Positions 1 to 9,482 of a stretch of DNA of 64,000 nucleotides are shown in pieces. Under the pieces are notes generated by a model, which saw only the letters and a program-made list of their open reading frames with translations, did not search any database and was not told the DNA's origin. How positions within the stretch are numbered: the first letter of the stretch is position 1; every line of letters starts with the position of its first letter. The DNA is from Thiobacillus sp. GTDB lineage: Bacteria > Pseudomonadota > Gammaproteobacteria > Burkholderiales > Thiobacillaceae. The translations under genes were made by a program, and so were the position numbers. The stretch lies in the NCBI GenBank assembly GCA_030692355.1, contig JAUYCF010000076.1, positions 1-64,000 on the forward strand, given 5' to 3'.

Positions 1-1322
1 TAGCGGTCGAAGCACATGCCGATGTTGCGCAGGAACAGGCGGCCCGTGGGGGTGACGCTGATCTTGCCGGTTTCGATGTTCACCAGCCCGTCGTCGGCCA
101 GCGGGCGCAGATCGGTCAGCGCGTCGGCGAAGTAGTCGGTGAACGCGATGCCCCATTCGCCGCCGAACGCAGCGAAATCGAGCTCGAGGTCGCACATCAC
201 GCGGGTGATGGCCGCGCGGCGGATCTGGTCGTCGCGGGTGAGCCGGATGCCTCGCTCGACGGCAAAGCCGGTTGCGGCGACGCGTTCCTGATAGCGCTTG
301 AGGTTCTTTTCGTTCTGCATGTAGACGTCGGCGGTCTGGCTGATGCTGGACGTGCCGAAGGCGAGAATGTCGCTGTCCTTGTGGGTGGTGTAGCCCTGGA
401 AATTGCGCCACAGGGTCTTGTTCTGCTGCGCGCGCACCAGTTCGTCGTCGGGGCGGGCGAAGTGGTCGAGGCCGATGTTGACGTAGCCCGCCGCGCCCAG
501 CGCCTCGTTCACCGCCTGCTGCAGGCCCAGGCGGGCCGCCAGGTCGGGCAGGTCGGCGTCGCGGATGAGAAGCTGGTGCTTTTTCAGCCACGGCACGTGG
601 GCGTAGGCAAACACCGCCAGCCGGTCGGGCGCCCATGCCACCACGCGTTCCAGGGTGCGGCTGAAGCTTTCGACGGTCTGTTTCGGCAGGCCGACGATGA
701 GGTCGAGGTTGATGCTGGAAAAACCCAGCTCGCGCGACCAGTCGATCACCTGCCGGATCAGTTCCTCGGACTGGACGCGGTTGACCGCCTGCTGCACGGC
801 CGGGTCCATGTCCTGCACGCCGAACGACACGCGGTTGAAGCCGGATTCGCGCAAGGCTGCCAGGTGCTCGCGCGTGAGTTCGCGCGGATCGGCTTCGCAG
901 CTGATCTCCGCATCGGGAGCCACGGTGAAATACTGCCGCATCATCGCCATCAGGCGGCGGATGTCGTCGGGATTCAGGTAGGTCGGGGTGCCGCCGCCCC
1001 AGTGCAGCTGGTGCGCCACGCGCTTGGGGTCGACCAGCTGCGCGGTGCGCGCCATTTCACGGTCGAGCGTCGCCAGGTAGGGCACGGTTTTACTGTAGTC
1101 GCGCGTCGCCACCATGTTGCAGCCGCAGTAGTGGCAAAGCGAATCGCAGAACGGGATGTGGGCGTACAGCGACAGCTCGCGATCGGGCGCCGACGCGGCC
1201 AGCGCTTCGGCCCAGTCCGCCTCGCCAAAACCGGTATGGAAATACGGCGCGGTGGGATACGAGGTATAACGCGGCCCGGCTACGCTGTACTTGCGGAGGA
1301 GTTCCAGGGTGGTCGGCGTCAT
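1..1322 (-). CDS. hemN: Oxygen-independent coproporphyrinogen III oxidase, 3' end cut by window
   Basis: Radical-SAM enzyme of anaerobic heme synthesis that decarboxylates coproporphyrinogen III to protoporphyrinogen IX. The reading frame is not in the ORF track because it runs off the left edge. I translated it from ATG at 1322: it begins MTPTTLELLRKYSVAGPRYTSYPTAP and has the HemN cluster motif CX3CX2CXC (HIPFCDSLCHYCGC, near residue 60), followed by WGGGTPTYL. About 440 codons are visible, ending CFDRY; the family is about 455, so only the last residues or the stop are missing. It is divergent from the 1473 operon. I saw no convincing FNR box upstream. The radical-SAM cysteines and Gly-rich motif make the call secure. 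Confidence 0.93.
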   Translation of the reverse strand, partial: MTPTTLELLRKYSVAGPRYTSYPTAPYFHTGFGEADWAEALAASAPDRELSLYAHIPFCDSLCHYCGCNMVATRDYSKTVPYLATLDREMARTAQLVDPKRVAHQLHWGGGTPTYLNPDDIRRLMAMMRQYFTVAPDAEISCEADPRELTREHLAALRESGFNRVSFGVQDMDPAVQQAVNRVQSEELIRQVIDWSRELGFSSINLDLIVGLPKQTVESFSRTLERVVAWAPDRLAVFAYAHVPWLKKHQLLIRDADLPDLAARLGLQQAVNEALGAAGYVNIGLDHFARPDDELVRAQQNKTLWRNFQGYTTHKDSDILAFGTSSISQTADVYMQNEKNLKRYQERVAATGFAVERGIRLTRDDQIRRAAITRVMCDLELDFAAFGGEWGIAFTDYFADALTDLRPLADDGLVNIETGKISVTPTGRLFLRNIGMCFDR

Positions 1323-1336
1323 CTTGCTGCTCACGT

Positions 1337-1401
1337 AAAAGATAATGGCGTCTTTTATCACACCGCGGACCTGAAATCCAGCGCGCCCCAGGCCGGGGCG
1401 C
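1337..1401. other. Divergent intergenic region with two small inverted repeats
   Basis: The 150-bp spacer between divergent hemN and the 1473 gene holds AAAAGA/TCTTTT (1337-1342 and 1351-1356) and a GC-rich 7-bp stem GCGCCCC/GGGGCGC (1383-1389 and 1395-1401) with a 5-base loop. The second is followed on the plus strand by only four Ts, and no plus-strand gene precedes it, so a terminator role is doubtful. An operator or leader structure for either divergent unit is possible. I found no clear sigma70 promoter. Confidence 0.3.
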
Positions 1402-1472
1402 CCACCTGATTTTGCGGTAAAGTTAAGGATTGGAAAGCCGTTGCCAAGTATGCGTACGCGTCTGGAAAACAC

Positions 1473-2282
1473 ATGCCACCCACCCCGTTTCTGAACTTCA
1501 TTCGTTTCCTGCTGCTCGCGCTGCTGCTCGGCGCGGCGGGCGTCCGCGCCGACGAGGCGTCCGATCTGGCGCAAAGGGTCCACGACCGCCCCAACGGGCG
1601 CGATCTCACCACGCTGGGCCGCATGGTGCTGACCGAAAAGGACCGTGCACCGCGCATCCGCGAGATCGTCACCTATCGCCTCGACCAATCGGGCGGCGAA
1701 ACCGCCAACCTGATCCGTTTTCTCGACCCGGAAGACATCGCCGGAACCGGCCTTCTCAGCCTGGACAAAGCCGACGGCACTACCGACCAGTGGCTGTATC
1801 TGCCCGCGCTCGACCGGGTGCGGCGCATTTCCAGCGACCGCAAGGGGGGCCGCTTCGTCGGCTCCGACCTGTATTTCGAAGACCTGCAGGAGCGCAAGCC
1901 CTCGAAGGACCGCCACCGCCTGCTTGGCCGGCAAACCGAAAACGGCATCCTCTGCGAGGTGCTCGAAAGCGTGCCGACAGACCCCAGGGATTCGGCCTAC
2001 AGCAAGCGCATCAGCTGGATCGACCCCGCCACCGCCATTCCGCAGCGGGTGGACTATTTCGAGAAGAACGCCGCCAGCCCCGGCAAACGCTGGCTGCTGC
2101 GCAGCAAGAAACGCAACCAGGGCTACTGGACGCTGACCGACAGCCGCATGATCGATCTGTCCAGCGGCCACCAAACCCGGATGGTGGTCGACGTCGCGCT
2201 GTACGACCAGAAACTCCCCGCCAAACTGTTCACCTCGCAAGCCCTGGCCGACGAAAGCCTGGAATCGGAATACCGCCCATGA
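1473..2282 (+). CDS. LolA-like periplasmic protein (outer-membrane lipoprotein-sorting family)
   Basis: 269-residue exported protein with a Sec signal peptide (hydrophobic run FIRFLLLALLLGAAG, cleavage near RAD|EA). The mature part has features of the PF17131 LolA-like group: a GRDLTTLGRMVLTEK-type N-terminus, a DPEDIAGTGLL segment and DQWLYLPALDRVRRI. Members of this family are usually encoded beside an RND/MMPL exporter and are thought to carry a hydrophobic substrate through the periplasm; substrate unknown. First gene of a three-gene operon: its TGA overlaps the next ATG (ATGA at 2279-2282). ATG 1473 was chosen because it begins the signal peptide. Confidence 0.8.
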   Translation: MPPTPFLNFIRFLLLALLLGAAGVRADEASDLAQRVHDRPNGRDLTTLGRMVLTEKDRAPRIREIVTYRLDQSGGETANLIRFLDPEDIAGTGLLSLDKADGTTDQWLYLPALDRVRRISSDRKGGRFVGSDLYFEDLQERKPSKDRHRLLGRQTENGILCEVLESVPTDPRDSAYSKRISWIDPATAIPQRVDYFEKNAASPGKRWLLRSKKRNQGYWTLTDSRMIDLSSGHQTRMVVDVALYDQKLPAKLFTSQALADESLESEYRP

Positions 2283-3724
2283 AAAACCTGTTGCTGACCC
2301 TGAGCCTGTCGCTCGCCGCCCTGCCCGCTTACGCCGCCGACGAGCTGCCGCCGCCCCGCACCGTCGTCCAGGACGCGACGGACGACCTGCCGCCCCCGCG
2401 CACCACCACGCGCAAACCGCGTGTGACGCCGACCGAAACGGCGCCCGCCGAGGCCACGCCGCAAGCCGGCGCAGCCGACGACCTGCCGCCGCCCGCGCGC
2501 AGCCGCAGAGCGACTGCGCGCGGCTTTCAGCCGGTGTTCAAGGCCGGGATCGACGACCTGCTGCTGGAGGCCGCCGCGCTGCCCGACGCGCCCGAGGCCG
2601 ACAGCTATTCCACCCTGCGCGCCAGCGCCTATGTGCTGTGGCAGCCCAGCCGCAACTGGGAATTCCGCGCCGGCGCGCGGCTCGACGGCATGGCGCAGGA
2701 CGGCGGCGGCGCCGACCATGACGAAATGCTGGCCGACTACACCGACACCTATGTGCGCTACCGCAGCGGCGACACCCGCCTGACCCTTGGCGCGCAGACC
2801 ATCGTCTGGGGTCGCGCCGACGAAATCCCGCTGGCCGACCGCGTCAGCCGCGCCGACCTCACCCGCTTCATGCTCGACGACCTGGCCGACCGCCGCCGCG
2901 CGCAGCTGGCCGCGCGCTGGGAACAGACTTTCGGCGACTACAAGCTGGACGCGGTGTGGCTGCCGGTATTCCGCGGCGCGCAGTTGCCGGATGTCGCCAG
3001 CGTCTGGAGCCCGATCAACCGCAGCACGGGACAAGTTATCGGCATTGATCCGGCACTGACCGGATGGGTGAGTGGCGCGAGCATCGACGAAGACGAACAC
3101 GGCAGCGGCGGTGGCGCCATCCGGCTCACCAAGACCGGACAGCCGTTCGACTTCGGCGTGACGCTGGCGCGCACCCGGCAGTCGCTGCCGTATTACCGGG
3201 TCGATCTGCCCAACCTGACACTCACCGCCGTGCATCCTTTCAACACCTTTGTCGGCGCCGACCTGGAACGGGTGAGCGGCGGCTTCACCTGGCGCACGGA
3301 ACTCGGCTACACCGACAATGTGCCGGTGACCCTGGCCAGCACCACCGCGATGGACACCACGCATTCGCTCGACTGGATCGGCGCGGTGGAGTTTTTCCCG
3401 GGCGGGGGCGACACCCGCGTCAACCTGCAACTGGTCGCCCATGCGCTGCAAACCGGCCGCGGCATCCTGGAATTGAAGGAGTATTACGGCACCAACGGCG
3501 AAGTCGAAACGAGCTTCGGCCAGGGCCGCTGGAAGGCCGGCCTGCGCTTTTCCAGCGGAATCAACGTGCGCGATGTCTATCTTGGCCCCAAGCTCAGCTA
3601 CGTCGGCTGGGAGCCGCACGAACTCTACGTCGCCGCGCACTATTTCGACGGCGAGGCGCGCACCCTCGGCGGCTTCCACCAGGATCACTCGCTGCTCACG
3701 CTGGGCCTGCGTACCCGCTTCTGA
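2279..3724 (+). CDS. Outer-membrane beta-barrel protein with DDLPPPR repeats, partner of RND exporter
   Basis: The ORF track starts this frame at 1430, but that part is a shadow of the upstream gene. The real start is ATG 2279, in ATGA overlap, giving 481 residues with signal peptide MKNLLLTLSLSLAALPAYA. Right after cleavage lie three copies of a proline motif (DELPPPR 21-27, DDLPPPR 35-41, DDLPPPA 67-73) in a low-complexity linker. The rest is a barrel of alternating aromatic strands ending in LGLRTRF, the C-terminal Phe expected for BAM-assembled proteins. It resembles DUF1302-type barrels found with MMPL exporters. With the LolA-like protein and the exporter it may form a lipid or hydrophobe export path; that role is inferred from context. 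Confidence 0.7.
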   Translation: MKNLLLTLSLSLAALPAYAADELPPPRTVVQDATDDLPPPRTTTRKPRVTPTETAPAEATPQAGAADDLPPPARSRRATARGFQPVFKAGIDDLLLEAAALPDAPEADSYSTLRASAYVLWQPSRNWEFRAGARLDGMAQDGGGADHDEMLADYTDTYVRYRSGDTRLTLGAQTIVWGRADEIPLADRVSRADLTRFMLDDLADRRRAQLAARWEQTFGDYKLDAVWLPVFRGAQLPDVASVWSPINRSTGQVIGIDPALTGWVSGASIDEDEHGSGGGAIRLTKTGQPFDFGVTLARTRQSLPYYRVDLPNLTLTAVHPFNTFVGADLERVSGGFTWRTELGYTDNVPVTLASTTAMDTTHSLDWIGAVEFFPGGGDTRVNLQLVAHALQTGRGILELKEYYGTNGEVETSFGQGRWKAGLRFSSGINVRDVYLGPKLSYVGWEPHELYVAAHYFDGEARTLGGFHQDHSLLTLGLRTRF

Positions 3725-3742
3725 TGACCCGCGCGGCATGAC

Positions 3743-6022
3743 ATGCTGAAACCCTGGTTCAACGGCAGCCGCATGCTGCCGCCGTGGCTGGCGCTGGCGC
3801 TGCTGCTCGGCATCCAGCTGGCGTCACTGCCGTTCCTGCTGAAGATCCACTTCAACAATGCGGGGGATATCTACTCCCCGCCCGATGCGCCCATCATCCA
3901 GCTGCGCGAATCGCTGTTCCGCGAGTTTCCCGGCGACGAGACGCTGATCGCCCTGTTCGAGGGCGACGCGCTCTACACGCCGGAATTTCTGGCCGCGCTC
4001 CACCGCGTGGCTGAAACCATGCAGGCGCACCCCTCGGTCGACCGGGTGCTGACGCTGACCACGGTGGAGCATATCGACGCCACCGACGACGGCTTTGCCG
4101 TGTCGCCGCTGATCGACCCGGATGCGCTGGATGCCCGCACCCCCGCGCAATGGCAGGCGCGCGTTCTGGGCGACACGTTTGCGCCAGGCCTGCTCGCCTC
4201 GCCTGACGGCCGTGCCGTGGCGCTGGTGGTGCGCCCGCGCATCCTCAAGGAAAGCCTCGCCCGGCGCGACATTCATATCGCGCTCGATGCCGCCATCGCC
4301 GCCGAAAAGCTGGATACCCTCCATAGCGCCACAGCCGGCACCGTGGCGCAGACCGTCGAGGAGCTGCGTTCGATCTGGCGTGACAGCGCGATATTCATTC
4401 CGCTCACCGTCGTCATCGGCCTGGCGCTGATGTGGTGGGTCGTCGGACGCGTGCGCCCGATGGTGGTGGGCGGCCTCGCCATGGGCACGGTGGTATCGGC
4501 CAGCGTCGCCGGGCTGGTCATCTCCGGGCAGCCCTACACGCCGATCACTGCCATGATCCCCACCCTGATGGCGGCCTATACCACCGCCACGCTGCTGCAT
4601 CTGTACGCGGCCATCCAGCGTGGGCGCATCGCCCTGTTGCCGCGGCCGCGGCGCATCGCGCGCGCGCTGTCCGAAACCTTCAAGCCCGGTCTGTTCAATG
4701 TGCTGACCACCGGCGCCGGGCTGTTGAGCCTGCTGTGGGTGGACATTCCGCCGGTACAGGCCTTCGGCCTGTCGGGCGCGATCGGCACGCTGATGGTATT
4801 CCTGGTGGTGTTCATCCTGGTGCCGCCGATCCTGCTGAAATGGGACACCCCGCGCTGGCCGCGCCGCGGCTCGGGGCTGGCGCGCGCGCGTCACGTCGCG
4901 GCGGCGGTGGCCGTGTTCAGCCTGCGCAACGCAAAGGCGGTGCTGGCCGGCACCGCCTTCGTCGTGCTGGCGACCATTCCGCTGGTGATGCAGGTCAAGG
5001 TGGAGTCGAACCTGATCAAGTTTTTTGCGCCCGAACACAGCATCAGCCGCAGCACCGACCGCGTGGAAAACGCGCTATCCGGCGTGACCGGACTTGAAAT
5101 CATCCTCACCGGCAGCGAGCGCGACAGTCTCAAGGACCCGGCCAGGCTGGCGCAAATCAAGGCGCTGCAAACCTGGGTGGAGCAGCTGCCGGAGGTCGAC
5201 CGCGGCTTTTCGCTGGTCGACGTGCTGGAGGAAATGAACCGCGCCCTCAGCGGCGAGGACCTCGGCGAGAACGCGCTGCCGGACAATCGCAGACTGGTCG
5301 AGCAGCTGCTGCTGATCTATGACGGCGAGGATTTATATGAACTGGTCAACCGCGAATTCCAGCGCGGCCGCATCACGCTCAGCCTCAACGTGCACGGTGC
5401 CAACGAGATCAGCCGGGTGATCGACAAGGTGCGCGCGCGCGTCGCGGCGCAGCCGATTGCGGGCGTGGAGATCGATCTCGCAGGCTTCGGGCGGCTGTTT
5501 TCGGATCAGGAAGACCGCATCGTCGACGGCCAGGTGAAAAGCTTCACTTCCGCCTTCCTGCTGATCCTGCTGCTGATGACCCTGCTGTTCCGCTCGTTCC
5601 GCGGCGCCCTGATCTGCCTGGTGCCGAACCTGGCGCCGCTGTTCTTCATTTTCGTCATGATGGGGGTGACCGGTATCGCACTCGATGTGGCCACCGTGCT
5701 GATCGCCGGCGTCATTCTCGGCATCACGGTGGACGACACCATCCATCTCTATCACGGCTATCTGCGCCGCATCCAGCACGGTGTCAGCCCGGTGTTCGCC
5801 ATCATCCGCAGCGTGGAAAGCTCGGGACGCGCGATCATCGCAATTTCGATCATTCTGATCGTCCAGTTCAGCCTGCTGGGGCTGTCCGACTTCCGCCCCA
5901 CGGCGCATTTCGGCATGCTGTGCGCGGTCGGCCTGTTCGCCGGACAGCTGTTCGAGATGCTGCTGATGCCCGCCCTGCTCGGCCTGCGCTTGCGCAAGCC
6001 GCGGCCCGTCACGGCACCGTGA
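3743..6022 (+). CDS. RND superfamily (MMPL/HAE3-type) exporter
   Basis: 759-residue inner-membrane protein with the duplicated RND plan: TM1, a large periplasmic loop (about residues 35-210), a block of five to six helices, then a second TM, a second loop (about 425-600) and a final helix block. The second half contains GVILGITVDDTIHLYHGYL, the acidic TM4-type motif used for proton coupling, and FRSFRGALICLVPNLAPL. The size suits single-chain HAE3 exporters rather than tripartite AcrB-size pumps. It lies 18 bp after the barrel gene and is the last gene of the operon, converging on the 6009 gene with a 14-bp overlap of 3' ends. Substrate cannot be read; the LolA-like partner suggests a hydrophobic one. 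Confidence 0.85.
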   Translation: MLKPWFNGSRMLPPWLALALLLGIQLASLPFLLKIHFNNAGDIYSPPDAPIIQLRESLFREFPGDETLIALFEGDALYTPEFLAALHRVAETMQAHPSVDRVLTLTTVEHIDATDDGFAVSPLIDPDALDARTPAQWQARVLGDTFAPGLLASPDGRAVALVVRPRILKESLARRDIHIALDAAIAAEKLDTLHSATAGTVAQTVEELRSIWRDSAIFIPLTVVIGLALMWWVVGRVRPMVVGGLAMGTVVSASVAGLVISGQPYTPITAMIPTLMAAYTTATLLHLYAAIQRGRIALLPRPRRIARALSETFKPGLFNVLTTGAGLLSLLWVDIPPVQAFGLSGAIGTLMVFLVVFILVPPILLKWDTPRWPRRGSGLARARHVAAAVAVFSLRNAKAVLAGTAFVVLATIPLVMQVKVESNLIKFFAPEHSISRSTDRVENALSGVTGLEIILTGSERDSLKDPARLAQIKALQTWVEQLPEVDRGFSLVDVLEEMNRALSGEDLGENALPDNRRLVEQLLLIYDGEDLYELVNREFQRGRITLSLNVHGANEISRVIDKVRARVAAQPIAGVEIDLAGFGRLFSDQEDRIVDGQVKSFTSAFLLILLLMTLLFRSFRGALICLVPNLAPLFFIFVMMGVTGIALDVATVLIAGVILGITVDDTIHLYHGYLRRIQHGVSPVFAIIRSVESSGRAIIAISIILIVQFSLLGLSDFRPTAHFGMLCAVGLFAGQLFEMLLMPALLGLRLRKPRPVTAP

Positions 6023-6575
6023 TTTTCAGCGCGCCGAACGTGTCGTTGAGCAGCGCCACCTCGTCGCCCGAGGCGAACTGCCAGCCTTCCAGGTGGCCGA
6101 AATCGATGCTGGATCTTGGCGCCAGTTCGAGTTGGAAGCGCTTGACGGTCGACAGCGTGGGGTTGCGCACGGCCAGCACCACGGTCAGATAGCGATCGCC
6201 GGTGTTTTCGATCATCGCAACCAGGCCCTGGCCCAGCATCGACGAGCGAAAGCCGACCACCACCGGGAGCGCGGGCCTGGCCGTTTCCCGCGCCTGCTGG
6301 ATATCGGTTTCCTTGTAGGCCAGTTGCGCCTTGAGCTGCTCGATTTCGCGCAGGCTGTCGGTCAGCTGGTTGCGCGTTTCGATCAGATAGCGCTCGGCCT
6401 GCTGGCGGGTTTCGACTTCCTTCGACAGGCGCCGCTTCACCTCTCCCAGGTCGACGTTGAGCATGAAGGCATACAGCGCCAGCCCGCACACCAGCACCAG
6501 CAGCACGACATTCACGGCAATGGAGACGACCAGCCCGCGCCGCTTCGGCTGAGAGGGAGAAGGAATAGTCGCCAT
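6009..6575 (-). CDS. Membrane-anchored coiled-coil protein of unknown function
   Basis: 188 residues from ATG 6575; the ORF track starts at 6626 inside ppc, but MATIPSPSQPKRRG gives a normal start with an AGGCG-like SD. It shows a cytoplasmic basic N-terminus, one TM helix (VVSIAVNVVLLVLVCGLALYAF, about 14-36), a long coiled coil (about 40-100, rich in E/K/R/Q/L), then a beta-rich periplasmic domain that could bind a partner. The gene overlaps the 3' end of the RND gene on the other strand and follows ppc closely, so it may be cotranscribed with ppc. I do not recognise a named family. Confidence 0.6.
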   Translation of the reverse strand: MATIPSPSQPKRRGLVVSIAVNVVLLVLVCGLALYAFMLNVDLGEVKRRLSKEVETRQQAERYLIETRNQLTDSLREIEQLKAQLAYKETDIQQARETARPALPVVVGFRSSMLGQGLVAMIENTGDRYLTVVLAVRNPTLSTVKRFQLELAPRSSIDFGHLEGWQFASGDEVALLNDTFGALKITVP

Positions 6576-6591
6576 AACGTCGCGCCTGTGC

Positions 6592-9411
6592 TCAGCCGGT
6601 ATTGCGCATTCCGGCGGCAATGGCATTGATCGACCGCTTCAGCGGTGTCAGCCAGCTATCCTGATCGGATTCCAACACGCTGTCGGTGCGGTAACGCTTC
6701 AGCATCAGCACCTGAATGTGGTTGATGGGGTCGATGTAGGGGCGGCGGCGCGAAATCGACAGCGCCAGCGACGGGTTGTCTTCCAGCATGGTCTCGATCT
6801 GTGCGACCTTTTTGACGCCGGCCACGGTAAGCGCGAATTCGTCCGCAATCGTGCGGTAGATCGTCATGGTGTTGGGGTGATCGCACAGGCGCGCATACTC
6901 CTCGGCGATTTCCATGTCGGCCTTGGTCAGCGCCATCTGCACGTTGGACAACAGGCCGCGGAAGAACGGCCACGTGCGACACATCGCCTGCAGGTGCGCG
7001 AGACCGTCCGGCTGGCGGTCGATGAAGCCCTGCAGCGCGCTGCCGATGCCGTACCAGGCAGGCAGCGTGTGGCGCGACTGCGCCCAGCCGAACACCCACG
7101 GGATCGCGCGGATCGACCCCAGCGAGCGGTCGGCCTTCTTGCGGTGCGACGGCCGGCTGCCGATGTTGAGCAGGCCGATTTCGGTGACCGGTGTGCCCTC
7201 GTAGAAATAGTCGATGAAGCCCGGCGTGCCGATCAGCGCCCGGTAGGCGGTCTCGCCCGCCGCCGCGATGTCGCGCATCCAGTCGAGATAGTCCGGCGGG
7301 TAATGCACTTCGCAGTTCGCCAGCGCGGTGGCGCTGGCCTTCAGGAGGCCGGTGACGCCCATGCCGATTTCGTAGTTGGCGGTTTCCGGGTTGCTGTATT
7401 TGTAGTACAGCATCTCGCCCTGCTCGGTGAACTTGATTTCGCCGTTCACGGTGCCGGGCGGCTGCGACAGGATCGCATCGTGGGTGGGGCCGCCGCCGCG
7501 CCCGACGGTGCCGCCCCGCCCATGGAACAGGCGGCATTCGACGCCGTGCTGCCGGGTCAGCGCGATGATGGAAAGCTGCGCCTGATAGAGGTTCCAGTTC
7601 GACGCCAGAATGCCGCCGTCCTTGCACGAATCGGAATAGCCGAGCATGACTTCCTGGCGATTGCCGTCGGACGCCACCAGCGCACGATAGACCTTGTTGG
7701 AAAACAGCTGGTCGAGAATCGCCTGGCTGCGCTGCAAATCGTCCACCGTCTCGAACAGCGGCGCCACCAGAATGCGGCAGAACCACTCGTGCCCATTGTG
7801 GCCGCACAGGCCCACCAGCCGCGCCAGCAGCATCACTTCCATCACGTGCGAGGCGCTGTGCGTCATCGAAATCACGTAGGTGCCGAAGACCTCGCCGCCC
7901 ACTTCGGCCTTCAGCTTGGCCATGCGCCGGAAAACCGCGAGCGCCTCGCGCGCCTCGTCGTCGAGCGCAGCGTCGTCCACCCCGATCAGGTCGATGCGGG
8001 CGATCCAGGCGGCCAGCCGCTGCAGCCGATCGGATTCGGCCGCGCCGGCGTAATCGAAATCGGGGTCGATCTGCCGCAGCACCGCGGTGACCGTGCGGGT
8101 ATGGACGGTCGACTCCTGGCGGATATCGAGCTGCAGCAAATGAAAGCCGAAGCTTTCGACCAGCCGGATCAGCGCCTGCAAATCCTGCATGGCGACGATG
8201 CGATCGCCGTGGCTGATCAGCGAATCGCGCAGCAGATAGAGATCGTCGAGGAAAGCAGCGGCGTTTTCGTACGCCAGATTCGAGAGGAAGCCCGGCACGT
8301 CGGCCAGGCACTGGTGGACGTAGGACAGGTTGGCGTCCAGCCGCGCCAGCATCATCGCCGCCATGCGGCGGTAGGGTTCGCGGCTGTAGATCTGCACGGC
8401 GGTGCCGCGGAACACCTGTTCGCCATATTCCGTTTCGTATTCCCGCAGGCGCGCCAGGAAGGGCGCCGAAGGCGTACACCAGTTGCTGCTGTGGGTGAGC
8501 GTCTGCCGCAGTTCAAGCACCCGCGCGCGGTATTCGTCCAGCGCTTCCTGCATCTGCCGGTGCACCGTCCATTCGGTGACATCCGCCGTCACGAACGGGT
8601 TGCCGTCGCGGTCGCCGCCGATCCACGAACCGAAGCGGATAAAGCTCGGCACGCTGACCGGCGCGACCCCATCGGCGTTCACGCCGTAATGCTTGCGCAG
8701 CGCCCTCTCGAAATACTCATACGCCTTCGGCACCGCCTCGAACAGGCTTTCCCGCACGTAATACAGGCCGTTGCGCACCTCGTCGCGCACTTCCAGCTTG
8801 GCGCTGCGCAGTTCGTCGGTGCGCCACATCACCTGGATTTCAGCGGCCAGTTCTGCTTCCTGTTCGCGCTGGTCGTTCACCCCCAGCGCCTGGCTGTACA
8901 TCTGGTCGCAAATCAGGAATACCCGGCGCACCCCCTCCATCACCGCACGGCGGCGTGCTTCGGTGGGGTGCGCGGTGAAAACAGGCGCGTAGTGCAGCCG
9001 GTTGAGCATGTCCTGCAGGGTGATCACCGAAATACCCTGCGCCTTGAGGTCGGCCAGGGTGCGGTCGAACGAGCCTTCCCACAGCGTCATGCCGTGCGAC
9101 AACAGGCGGCGGCGGTTGCGGTGGGCAAAGCTTTCTTCCGCCACATTGACCAGCATGAAATAGCTGGAAAAGGCACGCACTACAAGTTCCACCTTGCCGG
9201 CCGGCATGGCGTCGATGATCGCCATAAGCTCGGTGCGGCGCTGCTGGTCTTCCTGCTGGTGCAGTTCGGCAAAACCGCGCCGCAGGGTTTCCACCGCCTC
9301 GAACACGTCCTCGCCGGCAAACTGCAGCAACACCTGGCCCAGCAGGGTGCCCAGCAGTTTGACCTGCGCGCGCAAATGGTCGTCGGTCAGGAGATTTTCA
9401 GGTGCATTCAT
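6592..9411 (-). CDS. ppc: Phosphoenolpyruvate carboxylase
   Basis: Converts PEP plus bicarbonate to oxaloacetate to replenish the TCA cycle. 939 residues, matching the bacterial family. It has the catalytic FTAHPTEARRR segment (His near residue 153), GYSDSCKDGGILASNW, the glycine-rich loop FHGRGGTVGRGGGPTHDAI, and the conserved C-terminal end RNTG. Transcribed after purL with a 71-bp spacer containing a 6-bp stem (AGCGGG/CCCGCT) but no terminator. In an autotroph this enzyme feeds biosynthesis. Together with eno and ppsA in this window it defines the PEP node. Confidence 0.97.
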   Translation of the reverse strand: MNAPENLLTDDHLRAQVKLLGTLLGQVLLQFAGEDVFEAVETLRRGFAELHQQEDQQRRTELMAIIDAMPAGKVELVVRAFSSYFMLVNVAEESFAHRNRRRLLSHGMTLWEGSFDRTLADLKAQGISVITLQDMLNRLHYAPVFTAHPTEARRRAVMEGVRRVFLICDQMYSQALGVNDQREQEAELAAEIQVMWRTDELRSAKLEVRDEVRNGLYYVRESLFEAVPKAYEYFERALRKHYGVNADGVAPVSVPSFIRFGSWIGGDRDGNPFVTADVTEWTVHRQMQEALDEYRARVLELRQTLTHSSNWCTPSAPFLARLREYETEYGEQVFRGTAVQIYSREPYRRMAAMMLARLDANLSYVHQCLADVPGFLSNLAYENAAAFLDDLYLLRDSLISHGDRIVAMQDLQALIRLVESFGFHLLQLDIRQESTVHTRTVTAVLRQIDPDFDYAGAAESDRLQRLAAWIARIDLIGVDDAALDDEAREALAVFRRMAKLKAEVGGEVFGTYVISMTHSASHVMEVMLLARLVGLCGHNGHEWFCRILVAPLFETVDDLQRSQAILDQLFSNKVYRALVASDGNRQEVMLGYSDSCKDGGILASNWNLYQAQLSIIALTRQHGVECRLFHGRGGTVGRGGGPTHDAILSQPPGTVNGEIKFTEQGEMLYYKYSNPETANYEIGMGVTGLLKASATALANCEVHYPPDYLDWMRDIAAAGETAYRALIGTPGFIDYFYEGTPVTEIGLLNIGSRPSHRKKADRSLGSIRAIPWVFGWAQSRHTLPAWYGIGSALQGFIDRQPDGLAHLQAMCRTWPFFRGLLSNVQMALTKADMEIAEEYARLCDHPNTMTIYRTIADEFALTVAGVKKVAQIETMLEDNPSLALSISRRRPYIDPINHIQVLMLKRYRTDSVLESDQDSWLTPLKRSINAIAAGMRNTG

Positions 9412-9482
9412 GGCAGGGAATCAGCCCGGCACAGCGGGTTTCAGTGCGGCAAAGCCCGCTATTTTCGCATAGACGACGTGCA

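Noticed and set aside
1383-1401. GC-rich stem as a plus-strand terminator
   Set aside because: No plus-strand gene lies upstream, and only four Ts follow after several other bases.
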